Shown here piece by piece: positions 44,048 through 56,238 of a DNA stretch of 64,000 nucleotides. Location: assembly GCA_023525975.1 (NCBI GenBank), contig CM042042.1:5525501-5589500 (forward strand), read 5' to 3'. The stretch comes from Smallanthus sonchifolius. Its lineage: Eukaryota > Streptophyta > Magnoliopsida > Asterales > Asteraceae. Positions within the stretch are counted from its first letter, which is position 1. Each line of letters starts with the position of its first letter. Below the pieces are notes generated by a model that saw nothing but the letters and a program-made list of their open reading frames with translations, was not told where the DNA came from and searched no databases. The position numbers and the translations under genes are program-made.

Positions 44048-47000
44048 ATGGATGCAAGAAATTTAATTCGATTCCTCTTTCTCACCATCATCATCGCCCT
44101 TCTCCTCCTCTTAACCCTAACCAGCATCCCTTACAATCTCCCCCTCACCACCAACCGCGACCTCCTCGACTGCTCCACGAACTCTCACCGGTGCATCAAA
44201 CAACCACCCAAACCCACCACCCGCCTCCACACAGCCGACGCCCCTCACCACCCGCTCGACCCCCTCACCCTCGACGAACTCAACAAAGTCCGTTCCATCC
44301 TCCTCTCCCACGCGCTCTTTCTAAACTCCAACACCTACGCGCTTCACTCTGTGGTTCTCGAAGAACCAGACAAATCTGTAGTCCTTGCGTGGAATCCCCT
44401 CGCTGGTCTGCCGCCTCGAAAGGCGTCAGTTATCGCCCGTGTCAACGGTGAACCTCATGTTCTCACCGTTGACATAGGTACCACCGAGGTGACGTCAGTT
44501 GACGTCGGGGAGCACTCTGGCTACCCGACTATGACTATAGAAGACATGACGTCATCGACATGGGCCCCGCTTGGGAACGCGGAGTTTAACCGTACGATCA
44601 TGGCACGTGGCGTTGATCTGAAGGATCTGGCGTGTTTGCCTATTTCACTCGGGTGGTTTGGAAAAAAAGAGGAGAATCGGAGGTTGATTAAGGTGCAATG
44701 CTACTCCATGGAAGGAACTGCAAACTTTTATATGAGGCCGATCGAAGGGCTCACAGTGGTTCTTGATATGGATACAAAACAAGTGGTGGAGATCACGGAT
44801 AAGGGGAGGTCCATCCCGATACCAAAGGCCGCCGGCACAGACTATCGCTTCTCCGCACAAAATAACAAAATAAATCTGGTTAACCCGATATCCATCGAGC
44901 AACCAAAAGGTCCGAGTTTTACAATAGAAAATGACCATCTTGTAAAATGGGCAAATTGGGAATTTCACCTCAAACCCGACCCGAGAGCGGGGGTGGTGAT
45001 TTCTCGGGCCCGGGTTAAAGACCCGAGTACCGGAGAGATGAGGAATGTGATGTATAAAGGGTTCACTTCGGAGCTATTTGTTCCGTATATGGACCCTACC
45101 GATGCCTGGTACTTCAAGACTTATATGGATGCAGGCGAGTATGGGTTTGGGCTTCAGGCGATGCCGCTCGACCCGCTTAACGATTGCCCACGTAACGCGT
45201 ATTATATGGACGGTGTGTTCGCGGCCGGTGATGGAAAGCCCTATGTTCGACCGAATATGGTTTGTGTTTACGAGAGTTACGCTGGCGATATAGGGTGGCG
45301 ACACGCAGAGAGCCCGATCACAGGAATGGAGGTAAAACAGTAGGGGTGTTTGTTGAATCGGTTTTCAGGTTACTCGGGTTTAACATTTTTTATCTTGAAT
45401 TTGAATTCTAAAGTTCGAATCCGGGTTTATTCGAAGTCACCTGAATTATAGAAAAAAAAATAATAAATAAATAATAATTAAAAAGTATGTGTAACCTTCA
45501 TAAAAGAAAATTAAAATTATTATAATTTGAATCAAATAGTCGGCTCTATATCAAAGGGTAAGGGTGGCTCTACATTACAAGCAAATAAAGCAACCGTTTT
45601 ATGCTCCCAAAATTGAAGGGCCCAAAATTTTGAAAACTATTTTAATTTGTATTCTCAACTTTTGTGTTTTTGGAGAGAAATGATAATTTTCACAACTTTT
45701 ATGTCAACATTGTTTTAATTTTTTTTTATATATTTACAAAATTTTCACAAAAGCCCTCAATTATAATGTTCGCTTCATGACACAAAATATGTTAAGCCGA
45801 CCTGCCAAAGAACTACGCGTGACGGTATCGGTGTGCCCCTCTATCCTAAGGGATGAGGGTTCGTGCCAAAATTCATAGATTCGAATTATTTGAATTCGAA
45901 CCGAAAGCCGAACTCGAAATTTAGTTAGAATAAGGACCCGAATTAAATACTCAAAACCCAAAATTACTTTATTTAAATTTAATTTGGATAGATTTTCTTG
46001 TTTTTGGACTATAAGATACGAGTCACAAAAATCAATTTACGTGTTAAGTGATGATTCTTTGAATTTTGGTGGAATCTTGGATTGATATTCTGGTGGAGAT
46101 GGTTATTGGAAACGTCACCGTCTTGGATGTTGATATTTGGGTGCAGTGGTTGCTTTTTGAAAATTTAAGATAGTGACAAAAATATATGTCGGAAATTTGC
46201 AGATACGAGAAGTTAGACCAAAGGTGACGCTAGTTGTAAGGATGGCAGCTTCCGTCGCTAATTATGATTATATTGTCGATTGGGAGTTTCAAACCGATGG
46301 ATTGATCCGAGTCAAGGTTAGACTACATATATTGCTTTTAAATTTTTACTTTGTCAGAAATTTTACTTTTTTTTAACTTTTTTTATAATTTTAAGAAGAT
46401 CCATTTTTTACGTTCGTGCAGTCTTGTACTCTTGTTTGTGTGGGTTAAATTTATTATTATTTTTTATTATATTAAATTTTGTAACAATTTTTTTAAGTTC
46501 TTTTTTTCCGTAAAATTTAATTTAATATTTTAAATCAGTTGGGTAACTCTTTTTCAATATGTGATATTCTCGATTTTAAATCATGATTTTAGTTTTGGAA
46601 TTGGAAAGTTACTATTGGAGTTTAGATTCTACATTTATTTCTGTAGCTTTTGCGAAATTTTCAAATCCATCGTCTTTATATATTTTTCTTTTTTGAACGG
46701 CAACGCTGGATATTATAAAATAATTGGGTTTTCTCGTGGTAACACCTATAACATATAGAGCAGCCCACCACAGGAGGAACCCCCAACTGGGTAAACTCTC
46801 TGACCTGGCCACAGACCCCTTTTTTGTTGTTGCCAAGATCCGAACCCAAGACCTCTACTATGGGAAGTCTTGGGGGTATCATTGCACCAAATGGCCAACG
46901 GTCATCATCTTTATATAAAAGAAGAAAAATATAATTGACTGATAATAAAGGTGGCTTAAATATATAAATAAATAAGTTGTCGCTTAATGCCCTAATATTT

Positions 47001-50000
47001 AAGGGGTTTCTAGTTTTTATGTTGAATTTTTTTTCTTTTTTATTAAAACTTACTCAATCTTTAGTACGTGTGATTATGTTACTTTAAAAAACTATATACT
47101 AAAAATATGAATCATTGTATTCTCATGTGTTAAGATTCTAAGAGTAAAAAATGTATTTTTTTTTATGAGAAAGTTTCCAATTTTATACATAATTTTGGAC
47201 ATCAAAAAAGGTTGAGTAGAACTTGAATTTGATAGCATCTATATAAGTATTTTTTGCTTGTAGAACTTCTATTAATAAAACTAAACGTAAACAATATATC
47301 ATACCAGATAATTATTTCTAACAAAAGAAATTTAAATTATCTAGCCCATTTACATTTTAACTTCACTCTCGACATCAACATCATATAGTGTCAACATTGG
47401 AATCTTAATGATTTAATCCTTTTGGTATGACTTGAACAAGTTGTTTGTGATATGCTTTAACATGATATGATCTTAATTGAATGATTTTTCATTCTTTTTT
47501 AAAATAAAAGATTAACAAATATATGTGAACTTTGAAAATTTGGATAGACTTAATATTAAATTATGAACTTGAAACTATGAAAGACATAATGTTATAAAAT
47601 AATCTAGTGTATATATTTTTTAAGTGCAGCGAATATTATAAAACACACCAACTAGCAAGACGCTAAAAGGCAACAACAAACCAATATTACATGAAGTTTA
47701 AAGGGTTTTGAAACATTTTTACACCCTTGATATTACATTCCATATAAATTAATTATTATAATTTTTTTACCTTTACCACTTTTATATATACGTATAGACA
47801 TTTGATACTAAATCAATCTTAAATAGAGATTTTAAAAAAAAATTAAATGTACTTGTAAATATTTTTTTTAAAATAGAAATGATGGAATTTAATTTGTGTA
47901 CTATATTTGTTGATAACCTATTTTGTCTTTTTTTGAAGCCTGTTCTAGATATTTTTAAAAGTATAAAATAATTTAATTTTGATGGAATATTGTCGTTTAT
48001 GTGATTTAAAAAAAAGGTAAAAGAGCTTCAAGTTTATTTTATAATTTATAGTGATCGGTCTATTCTATCACTAACTATTATAAAAATATCTTTGATGATG
48101 TAACCTTGATTTGAAGTTTCAAAATTGACATTTTAAGGTTGGACTTAGTGGAATCTTGATGGTGAAAGGCACTTCTTATGACAACATGAACCAAGTAAAC
48201 CAACCGGAAAATCTTTACGGCACACTCTTATCGGAAAATGTCGTCGGAGTTATCCACGACCACTACATCACCTTCTACCTTGACATGGACGTAGACGGGC
48301 CCGACAACTCGTTTGTCAAAGTTAACCTCAAGCGGGAAACAATCTTGCTCGGGGAGTCTCCTAGGTTAAGTTACTTGAAAGTGGGTAGAAATGTTGCTAA
48401 GACGGAAAAAGATGCACAAGTAAAGTTAAAACTTTATGACCCGTCCGAGTACCATATTGTTAACCCATCTAAAAAAACACGTGTGGGTAACCAAGTTGGG
48501 TACAAGTTGGTCCCTGGTGGGACTGCGGCTAGTTTACTGGATCTTGATGATCCGCCTCAGAAACGGGGTGCCTTCACAAATAATCAAATTTGGGTCACCC
48601 CGTATAACAAAAGCGAGGAGTGGGCCGGGGGATTGTTTACTTATCAAAGTCAAGGGGATGACACTCTTGCGGTTTGGTCTGAAAGGTAAAGTATCTATCT
48701 AATCTATACTATATAATAAATAAATATTTTCCAATGCCACGTGTCGTCTCAATATTCATCGTTATAAAATTTTTCCCGCCTCTCTCATAATAAATGCATT
48801 TCCATATTTCAATAATAATATTTTTAAACAAATTATTAATTATACTAATAAATCATATTTATTTTAAATTATCTCATATTATAGAAAACTTTGAAATGTA
48901 ATTATTTAGCTTATGTTTTCAATCAAATTGTAAATGAAAGTCAAAATACATTGAATAATATTTAATGTATTTTTAAACTCAATTATATATTAATTTTTAC
49001 ATATTTTTTTGATTTTGTTTTCTATTGTTAGTATATGTAATACATTTTTTCACCTATAAGATACATATATAAAGATTTAAGAATTTTATGTATTGATATT
49101 TTTCACTCTGTGTAGTACACAGGTTCTAAGCTAGTTTGTAATATAGAACTCTTAATTCTATAACCATAATTGACTAAAGATGACTGGTTTGGTTTGCGTG
49201 CTATACATACCGGTTCAATTTGGCCAACGAAAAGTCAAAACCGGGTTGAGTTTTAAATTGGTTCGGATTGAAACCGGTTTCATGACTGGTTTTAGGTAGT
49301 TTTGGCTGGTTTGGTTCGGGTTTAACAAGTTTCGAACCGGTTTTAATGGAGACGATTATAAACCAATCCCTAAACAATAGTTTTATCGGTTCCAAACTGG
49401 TTTCTAGTATACCCGTTTTAGTTCGGGCTCAAGCCGTCAGGTCGGGTCCCAACCCGGTTTTTTGTGCACCTATAATACTTAGGGTATGAATTTACGACAT
49501 GACATGAAAACATGACTATGTCTAGTACGAATACGCGAGTATAGGTTTAGTCTTAACGGGTTCAGGTCAGTTTCTGATCGAACCCGCGAACATTGTGAGC
49601 TAAAAGGGTTGGGTTAGGGTTGACATGCAGGTTGGTGGGCTCGCCTGTTTTTTTCAAATGTGTTTCTATGTCACAACTAAATTCTTTGGCAATTTATGCC
49701 AAAATTAAAACTGAAAAAAGATACTGGCATTAGCTTTTTGTAATTTTAACGTAATTGTTTTATATACACTGTACTTTTTGTTATAACTTTGTAACGTCAG
49801 TAATAATGTGAAAAAAATAGAAAATTAAAAAATGTTCCAGTCAAGCATGTCATTTTCGTGTCAAACCAAAAATACACTTGCCGTGTTCGGTCCACATGTC
49901 TGATATGATTTTCAAGTTTGTGTTCTTGTCGGGTTCGACCCACCAACTCGTAAACACGACCCGTTTAACACCTCTAGTTATACTCCCCAAATGGTTTCAT

Positions 50001-50295
50001 GTAATTACAATATTTTACATCCCCCTAATTGCCAACTACACTAGTACCACACTTGAAAACAGATTATGTATTTCTTCTCAGGGACCGAGATATTGAAGAC
50101 AAGGACATTGTGATGTGGTACACATTGGGGTTTCATCATGTTCCATGCCAAGAGGATTACCCGATCATGCCGACGGTATCATCGAGTTTTGATTTGAAGC
50201 CTGTTAACTTTTACGAGAGCAATCCTATCCTCAATATCCCGCCACATTTCGAGAAAGATTTGCCCATTTGTGACGCGGCTGCTGCTGCTGTTTAA
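44048..50295 (+). CDS. Copper amine oxidase 3, 4 exons, 719 aa
   Basis: Exons 44048-45331, 46203-46316, 48138-48685 and 50082-50295. Third member of the array and the most divergent. Same enzyme class: topaquinone-dependent oxidation of primary amines. Strong N-terminal hydrophobic segment (FLFLTIIIALLLLLTL) for secretion. Catalytic base D361 in YMDAGEYG, topaquinone Tyr Y449 in ANYDY, copper ligands H506 and H508, distal His in GFHHVPCQEDYP. The C-terminus is Ala-rich (DAAAAAV) with no peroxisomal signal. Exon 3 equals exons 3 plus 4 of its paralogues (548 = 450 + 98 bp): the intron between NNQ and IWV is absent with no residue gained or lost. Introns are long (871, 1821 and 1396 bp) and hold a SINE and a Helitron. 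Frames are intact. Confidence 0.95.
46755..46912 (-). mobile_element. tRNA-derived SINE, family B, in CuAO-3 intron 2
   Basis: Minus strand: TTGGCCATTTGGTGCAATG (A-box region) then GGTCTTGGGTTCGGATCTTGG (B-box region), followed by a body with 'gagtttacccagttgggggttcc'. The same order of motifs appears at 61494-61627, also minus. It is antisense to the host gene. Confidence 0.75.
48703..49134 (+). mobile_element. Short non-autonomous Helitron in CuAO-3 intron 3
   Basis: It starts TCTATACTATATAATAAA and ends CTAG (49131-49134). A perfect hairpin GTGTAGTACAC (49110-49120) lies 10 nt before CTAG. It is inserted between A and T. These are the defining Helitron features. 432 bp, no RepHel coding sequence. 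Confidence 0.75.
49135..50081. other. Remainder of CuAO-3 intron 3
   Basis: It contains a segment with repeated 'aaccggtt/ggttcgg' motifs (49205-49450), probably a further unplaced repeat. No gene seen. Confidence 0.4.
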
Positions 50296-51285
50296 TCGCT
50301 CAAGCCTTAAAAAAGAAATTTAGTGCAAATGTGTATGAATTTGGGGAAGATAGAAGTTGTAGAACATAATTGATCGATATTTAATAATGGTTTGAGGCAC
50401 TTCTGCTTCTTGGTTGATCATAAATGCGTGTTTCTTGCTTTCTTTAGATTGATTTGATCTTAGAAATGTAATCAAGTAAGTTAATACCGTAGTACACATC
50501 ACGTGCGACAGAAAAAAGTTTTTTATATTTGTATCTGACATTCGAGTGACACAATATATTTCTGAATACTGGCTCAGTAGGTGAATGACAAAACTACATG
50601 AAACAATGACACATGTATAGGGGTGGATGGAGCATAACAGCCACATGATTTGTTTATGTGATTTTTTTATATGTAATTTTTAATCCTAAAGTGTGCATTA
50701 TTATTAAAGTTTTGGTTAATTTTGATGGCCCAATCCAACTTAATAACTTTATTCCTTAAGTCGACAAGTAATTTAGGATCCGGATGTGAGTTTTGGACAT
50801 AAGTTTTCGTTCATGATGAACGATTGAAAGATGCACTATTTGATACAAGTCTTGAGTGGGGAATGCAAATATACAACTGGTTTGTCATCATTGGTATCAT
50901 GCTGGATTGACGGGTTAATGAATTATATATTCTTTATGTGTTTTTCTTTTTAAATAAAGCTTACTTTTAAAAACCTTTTTTACCTCGTATCTTCATGATA
51001 GACCAAGTGTATTAGGGCTTTGCCAAAGATCGAGGGGGTTCGTCGTTACCCACGTACTACCAAGGACAAATATTAGCCAGTCATCCACTTCTCACTCACT
51101 CGTATTTTTTTAAAATAATTTTATATAAATAAATGGCTAGAGAAATTATTGATTTTTAAAATTTAAGATAAGATTACATGAAAATAATGTAAACGAAGTT
51201 TTATACAAGTTGGATTGGGTCATCAAAATTTACAACTAAAATTTAAAATGGGCCGGACAAAGATATTAGGCCTGTTTTCTTAGTT
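50296..51285. other. 3' flank of CuAO-3, no gene
   Basis: AT-rich sequence. A minus-strand frame at 50320-50646 has no recognisable features. Confidence 0.5.
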
Positions 51286-51291
51286 TTATCA

Positions 51292-51330
51292 CAATAATAT
51301 TTGAGAAGTCCAATAATATTTGAGAAGTCC
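51292..51330 (+). repeat. Perfect 19-bp direct repeat
   Basis: CAATAATATTTGAGAAGTC occurs twice head to tail. Confidence 0.9.
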
Positions 51331-51709
51331 AACTTCCCCTGTAAACTTTAAAAATTCAATTTCTCCAAAATAAACATGTACCATCTTAGTGTTAACGCCT
51401 CCAAATGTCATATTTTTGTGCGTTAACGCCTATTTATCTAGACCAACATCTATCTGGCATGTGTAAAAAAACGACCTTGATAACCATTATTTGTGCGTTG
51501 GTGCCTGCCACGTGGAAACAAATGTTTCATCGACCACGCCTACCTAGACAATATGTTTTGGCGTGTCACATAGCACAAATATGACAAACCCGAGGCATAT
51601 CGCACATATATGCTAAATCTGAGGCATGTCTTACGAATATGTTAATCCAGAGACGTGTCATATAATATTTTAAAGTAGAGCAAGATGCATATGTTAAACC
51701 AATGGAGTA

Positions 51710-51905
51710 GTGCTTATAGTACTTTTTAACTTTTATTAAAACGATTTCTTAGAAATAACAAAATCAATATTTCTAAATTTCTAGGATACTTGGATGGTTT
51801 GGGAGTGGTGCTTATAGTACTTTTTAACTTTTATTAAAACAATTTCTTAAAGTTAACAAAATCAATATTTCTAAATTTCTAGGATACATGGATCGTTTGG
51901 CTCGA
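51710..51905 (+). repeat. Two-copy direct repeat, 98-bp period
   Basis: Copies start at 51711 and 51809 (tgcttatagtactttttaac) and share about 93 percent of positions through 'aaatttctaggata'. Confidence 0.85.
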
Positions 51906-52004
51906 TTTACGGGTCTTATCAACCGGTTTATATATTGTTACATACAAATTAAATATTACATTAAATTAAAGTTCCATTACAAGTTAGAGTAAACTAAATT
52001 TTTA

Positions 52005-52379
52005 GAGTAAACTTCGTTTTTCCTCCTTCTGGTTTGACTATTTTTATCATTTTGCTTCAATAGTTTGAAAATGGTCAAAACACTGTTTCAGGTTACCATT
52101 TTGTTGTCATATTGCTCCCTGATACTAACTTCGTTAAATATTTTAGTTAAAATTAAGGGCATTTTCATGTGTATATATATATATATATTTATATATAATC
52201 TTACATCGTGAAATTACCAAAATGCCCTTAATTTTAACCGAAATATTTGACAGAGTTAGTGCTAGGAAGCAAAATGGCAACAAAATAGTAACATCAAGGA
52301 GTTTTTTGACCATTTTCAAAGTATTAGAGCAAAATGGTTAAAATGTTCAAACCACATGGAGCAAAAACGAAGTTTACTC
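52005..52379. mobile_element. Near-palindromic MULE-like MITE of the GAGTA family
   Basis: It starts GAGTAAACTTCGTTTTTCC and ends with the complement GAGTAAACTTCGTTTTTGC. The inverted similarity runs through almost the whole 375 bp to a (TA)n centre near 52170. Flanking 9-mers aaattttta and aagttttta agree at 8 of 9 positions. Confidence 0.85.
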
Positions 52380-52576
52380 AAGTTTTTAATTCTAAAACAA
52401 GTTATCTTAAATGTATAATAAAATACTTATACGATTTTTGTTAAAATAACATATGTGAATAACACAAAATTTGTTTGGTAATTTTCATTTTTTAAGAAAA
52501 TTGTAACTTTGGATTTTATATATAAAAGTTTAACAACATAATCATTAGTATTTATCAACATAAATTAGATAACTTA

Positions 52577-52841
52577 GGAAGGTGGGAGTGGTATCCTCTC
52601 ACTTAAAACTACCCTCTCAAATCCATCAATGAGGATATGTCACCTTATTTTGACAAACTACCCTTCATGGCGAGGGTGGTACCCGCTATTTACCCGCAAA
52701 CTTAGCCGCTTTCTCCCCTTTCTTTCGACGAGTTCCAAAACCTGCTAACCATACCCACGTGTTACCCGCAAACTTACCCGATAAAAATGGGAGTGGTACC
52801 CGTTGTACCCGCCTCATACCCGCTCACGACTCCCACCTCCC
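52577..52841. mobile_element. Harbinger-type MITE with TTA target duplication
   Basis: Left end GGAAGGTGGGAGTGGT, right end (complement) GGGAGGTGGGAGTCGT, flanked by TTA at 52574-52576 and 52842-52844. 265 bp, no coding capacity. Confidence 0.8.
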
Positions 52842-52844
52842 TTA

Positions 52845-53380
52845 TAATGAATTTAGAATGTTAGTAAATACATTTGTAAATTCTTTGTCATATAGAACCA
52901 AATAATAATGGGACCAAGTAGGCAAGTATAGCATAGTAAAAGATAGATTCTTGTAATAAAAAGGGAAATTGTCATCCTTACAAGAATCATTATACCTACT
53001 TTACCTTTATTCAAGAGGGCTACAAATTAGTATATTGTAACAAATGAAGAAACACATGTTCGTATAGTCAGTTAGCTCTTTTTGATAGATTGGTTTTTTC
53101 TAATTGGAGTTTGGAAAATTATTAATATGGTCATTTATAATTTGTTTATTCAAAATTATAATTTATTCCAAAAGAAAAGGTTAGAAAATTAACATAGTAA
53201 TTATCTCCTACACATTGTGTTCACCATCATATCCTCACCCGAAATCATTTTTACTTTTAGAAGTCATAGCCAATGGCCAATTGGCCATGATCGAATGTTA
53301 GGAGCTTTCTAGGGGTTCTCCGAGTGTTTACCTCACGGGTAGCTAACATATTGTTTTTAATTGTCTTGGTTAGTGGTTCA
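52845..53380. other. Intergenic, nothing recognised
   Basis: AT-rich DNA without frames or repeats that I can place. Confidence 0.5.
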
Positions 53381-53383
53381 AAC

Positions 53384-53951
53384 AAACCGAACGTTAAGCA
53401 AACACTTCGTGAACGATTCGGCGGGAATTTTGTATATTCGTTTGTTTATTAAGTGAACGAAGATGAACAAAAAATTTAATTCATTTAGTTAAATAAACAA
53501 ACATGAACAGATGTCGCATTCGTTCATTTATGTTCGTGAACGTTCGGTAATGTGTTCACTTATGTTCGTTAATGTTCATTCGGTCGTTAATGGTTTTTAT
53601 ATTTTATCAATTAAAAATATTTGCTAATGTGTTCATGGTAATTATGTCAAGTATGTGAAGATAATTATGTCAATTGTCAAGTACTTTATATTTATTTTTG
53701 GTGGATTTTTGTGAAATTTTAGTTTGAGATGAAAATGTTGATTTTATTCTCAAATGAATTTGTGTTCGTTTGTGTTTGTTTACGTTCGTTACATAGAATT
53801 ATCGGACGAACACTAACATGTTCATTTAATTGATGAACGAACACGTACAGGAAATCTCGTTCGGTTAGTGTTCTGAACATGAAATTTTCTTAATGAACGA
53901 TCACGTACAAGGCCTTGTTTGTTTCCGTTCAGTTCATTTACAGCCCTAGTC
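53384..53951. mobile_element. Repeat rich in GTTCG/CGAAC motifs, probable hAT-like element
   Basis: The right end reads (complement) AGGGCTGTAAATGAACTGAACGG, a common terminus of non-autonomous plant elements. The left part has the inverted counterpart (accgaacgttaagcaaacac). Numerous 'tgttcgtttgttta' and 'gaacgaacac' units in both orientations fill it. A related piece is at 36325-36390. Confidence 0.5.
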
Positions 53952-55054
53952 TCGATAAAAATTTTCAAGTTGTCCTGAAATTGTTTTCACTCAAACATGT
54001 ATAACTATACAAACACGTATAACTATACAGTAATCCTCACATACAGTTTAAGATTTTATCTCCACATATATTTTCTCTTCTAATAGTAGTTGAGTAGTCG
54101 GTATTAATATCGTAAAAAATTATTGTAAAAATGATGTTGCCGACAATAATTTGAATTTGTCCACTAAATGCGTAATTAATTAGGTGAATAATACTAAAAT
54201 GGACCCTCATTTATAAAAAAAAGGCACCTAGTTGTTTTGTACTATTGCCTTTTACACCCTCCATTATTTCTTCTATACTCATTTCACTCACCCAAAAAGT
54301 GATTTTTATGTCACACATCTAATCTCATTTCTTTATTCAGCTTTTTCTAGAATAAACTATCATATAACTCACCTAATTTATTTAAAATAACTTCAAATTC
54401 TATGTGAATTTACTTTTATCCTCCAACTAACATATTGTTGACTAATAGATTGATTATGAGATAAATAGATCTTCTAATATTCGGAGTAAGGTTTAATCAA
54501 GCGTCGTCTTTAAACTACTCAAGATAAGTTACTAAAAGATTGAATTAGGTTAAACTTAGAAGCTTGAGCCGAGCTCTCCCGATGTAAACTAATCAAGCTC
54601 GATCTTAGTCAGAATACAAATTTGACTCAACCTATTTACATCTCAAATTAAAGAAAAACCATAGTTTTATATAGTCTAATCAAATAAATATAAAATTAGG
54701 TTGTGTGGGAAATACTTAAGAATTTAATATTGAAAATGTGTACAATTTAGATAGTGTACAAGTTTTTTTTAATATTATTGAAAGGTATTGCTTTATCATA
54801 AAGTGGTTTTGTGACATAACACCCATCCCTTTGGCAATAACTCACTATGATGATCAAATTGGCCTTTTGGAATAGTTGCATGTACATGGTTTGCAATCAT
54901 TTTTTACTTTTATAAAATCATTATATATATGGGGTTAAAATACTGTAATAAATAATTATAGGGTTTGAGCTAATATTTAGTGTATATAATTAATAACTAA
55001 GAAAACGTTCAGTATAATGATATTAAAATTCACAAAAATTTATTTCACAAAAAT
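53952..55054. other. Intergenic, nothing recognised
   Basis: AT-rich, no open frame of note. Confidence 0.5.
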
Positions 55055-55438
55055 GATATTAATACTCACATACACATACATATAATTAAATGTGAGATTT
55101 GATTTTGTTTTAGAGAATGACCAGTGTTTTCTAACAATATACTGTTAAATTAAAACCATTAATAATATGATAACAAATATATGATATAAAATTATTTTGA
55201 AATTGAAAAAATAATATTTATAGCTAGGGTATATATATGCTATAACGATATTAATACTCACATACACATACATATAATTAAATGTGAGATTTGATTTTGT
55301 TTTAGAGAATGGCCAGTGTTTTCTAACAATATACTATTAAATTAAAACCATTAATAATATGATAACAAATATATGATATAAAATTATTTTGAAATTGAAA
55401 AAATAATATTTATAGCTAGGGTATATATATGCTATAAC
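55055..55438 (+). repeat. 192-bp tandem duplication, two copies
   Basis: Copies start at 55055 and 55247. I find only two differences (gaatgacc/gaatggcc and actgtta/actatta), so the duplication is recent. Confidence 0.95.
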
Positions 55439-55599
55439 GTGACATCATTTTTTTAACATAGAGTAAACATAACAGTAAATCTTGTCATGATATCATTTTT
55501 AAAAAGGAAAAATATGAAAAAGATTTCTAATAGGTTTACTATTAAGATTTTATATTTCAAAACGAGTTTTATAACTAAACTATAATAGTTCCTACATAA

Positions 55600-55992
55600 G
55601 TTACGGCTTAAACCGTGGAAAAAATTAACATTCTCGAAAGTTTACATAATAAAACCATAGAAAAACGAAAGCGTTAAAAAGTTATCATTTACTATATAAA
55701 TAAACGTATTCGGAAGTTTATATATAAAAAAAGCAAAACATGTGCATAAACTCATGTGTTGGAAAGAAAATAGCTAGTGATATTCCAAATGTTTATAAAA
55801 AAACGAAACCTTAACAAATCTGTTAAAAAAGTTAATAGGTAAAAAATTGGAAAAGAGAACAAAACCATTTAAAAAAAGTAAAAAGTTAAAAAAAAAACTC
55901 GTAACGACGTTGAACGCAATAAGTGTTTAGATAACATGCACACTATCACGGGCAACTCCACCACAATTGTGCGTGTGCCTCGTCATTTGCTA
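55600..55992 (+). mobile_element. Helitron-like remnant
   Basis: The end 'actatcacgggcaactccaccacaattgtgcg...tttgCTAG' at about 55940-55992 resembles plant Helitron 3' ends, and 55605-55680 resembles 30470-30560. Termini are weak. Confidence 0.35.
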
Positions 55993-56025
55993 GTAGAAAT
56001 TAAAATAAGTTTTTTTTAAGATTAA

Positions 56026-56185
56026 GGAGTCTAAAAGTAAATTTGTCATATTACGAGGGACTGAAGTGTAAATTTTCATATAAGGTAAAACATATGACGT
56101 AAGCAGGAGTCTAAAAGTAATTTTGTCATATTACGAGGGACTGAAGTGTAAATTTTCATATAAGGTAAAACATATGACGTAAGCA
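56026..56185 (+). repeat. 80-bp tandem duplication
   Basis: Copies start at 56026 and 56106 (ggagtctaaaagtaa) and differ at one base I can see. Confidence 0.95.
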
Positions 56186-56238
56186 GCTCCTCTATGCATA
56201 TCTTTTTTTTAAGCAGCAAAAGCAGGAACACTCGTAAT

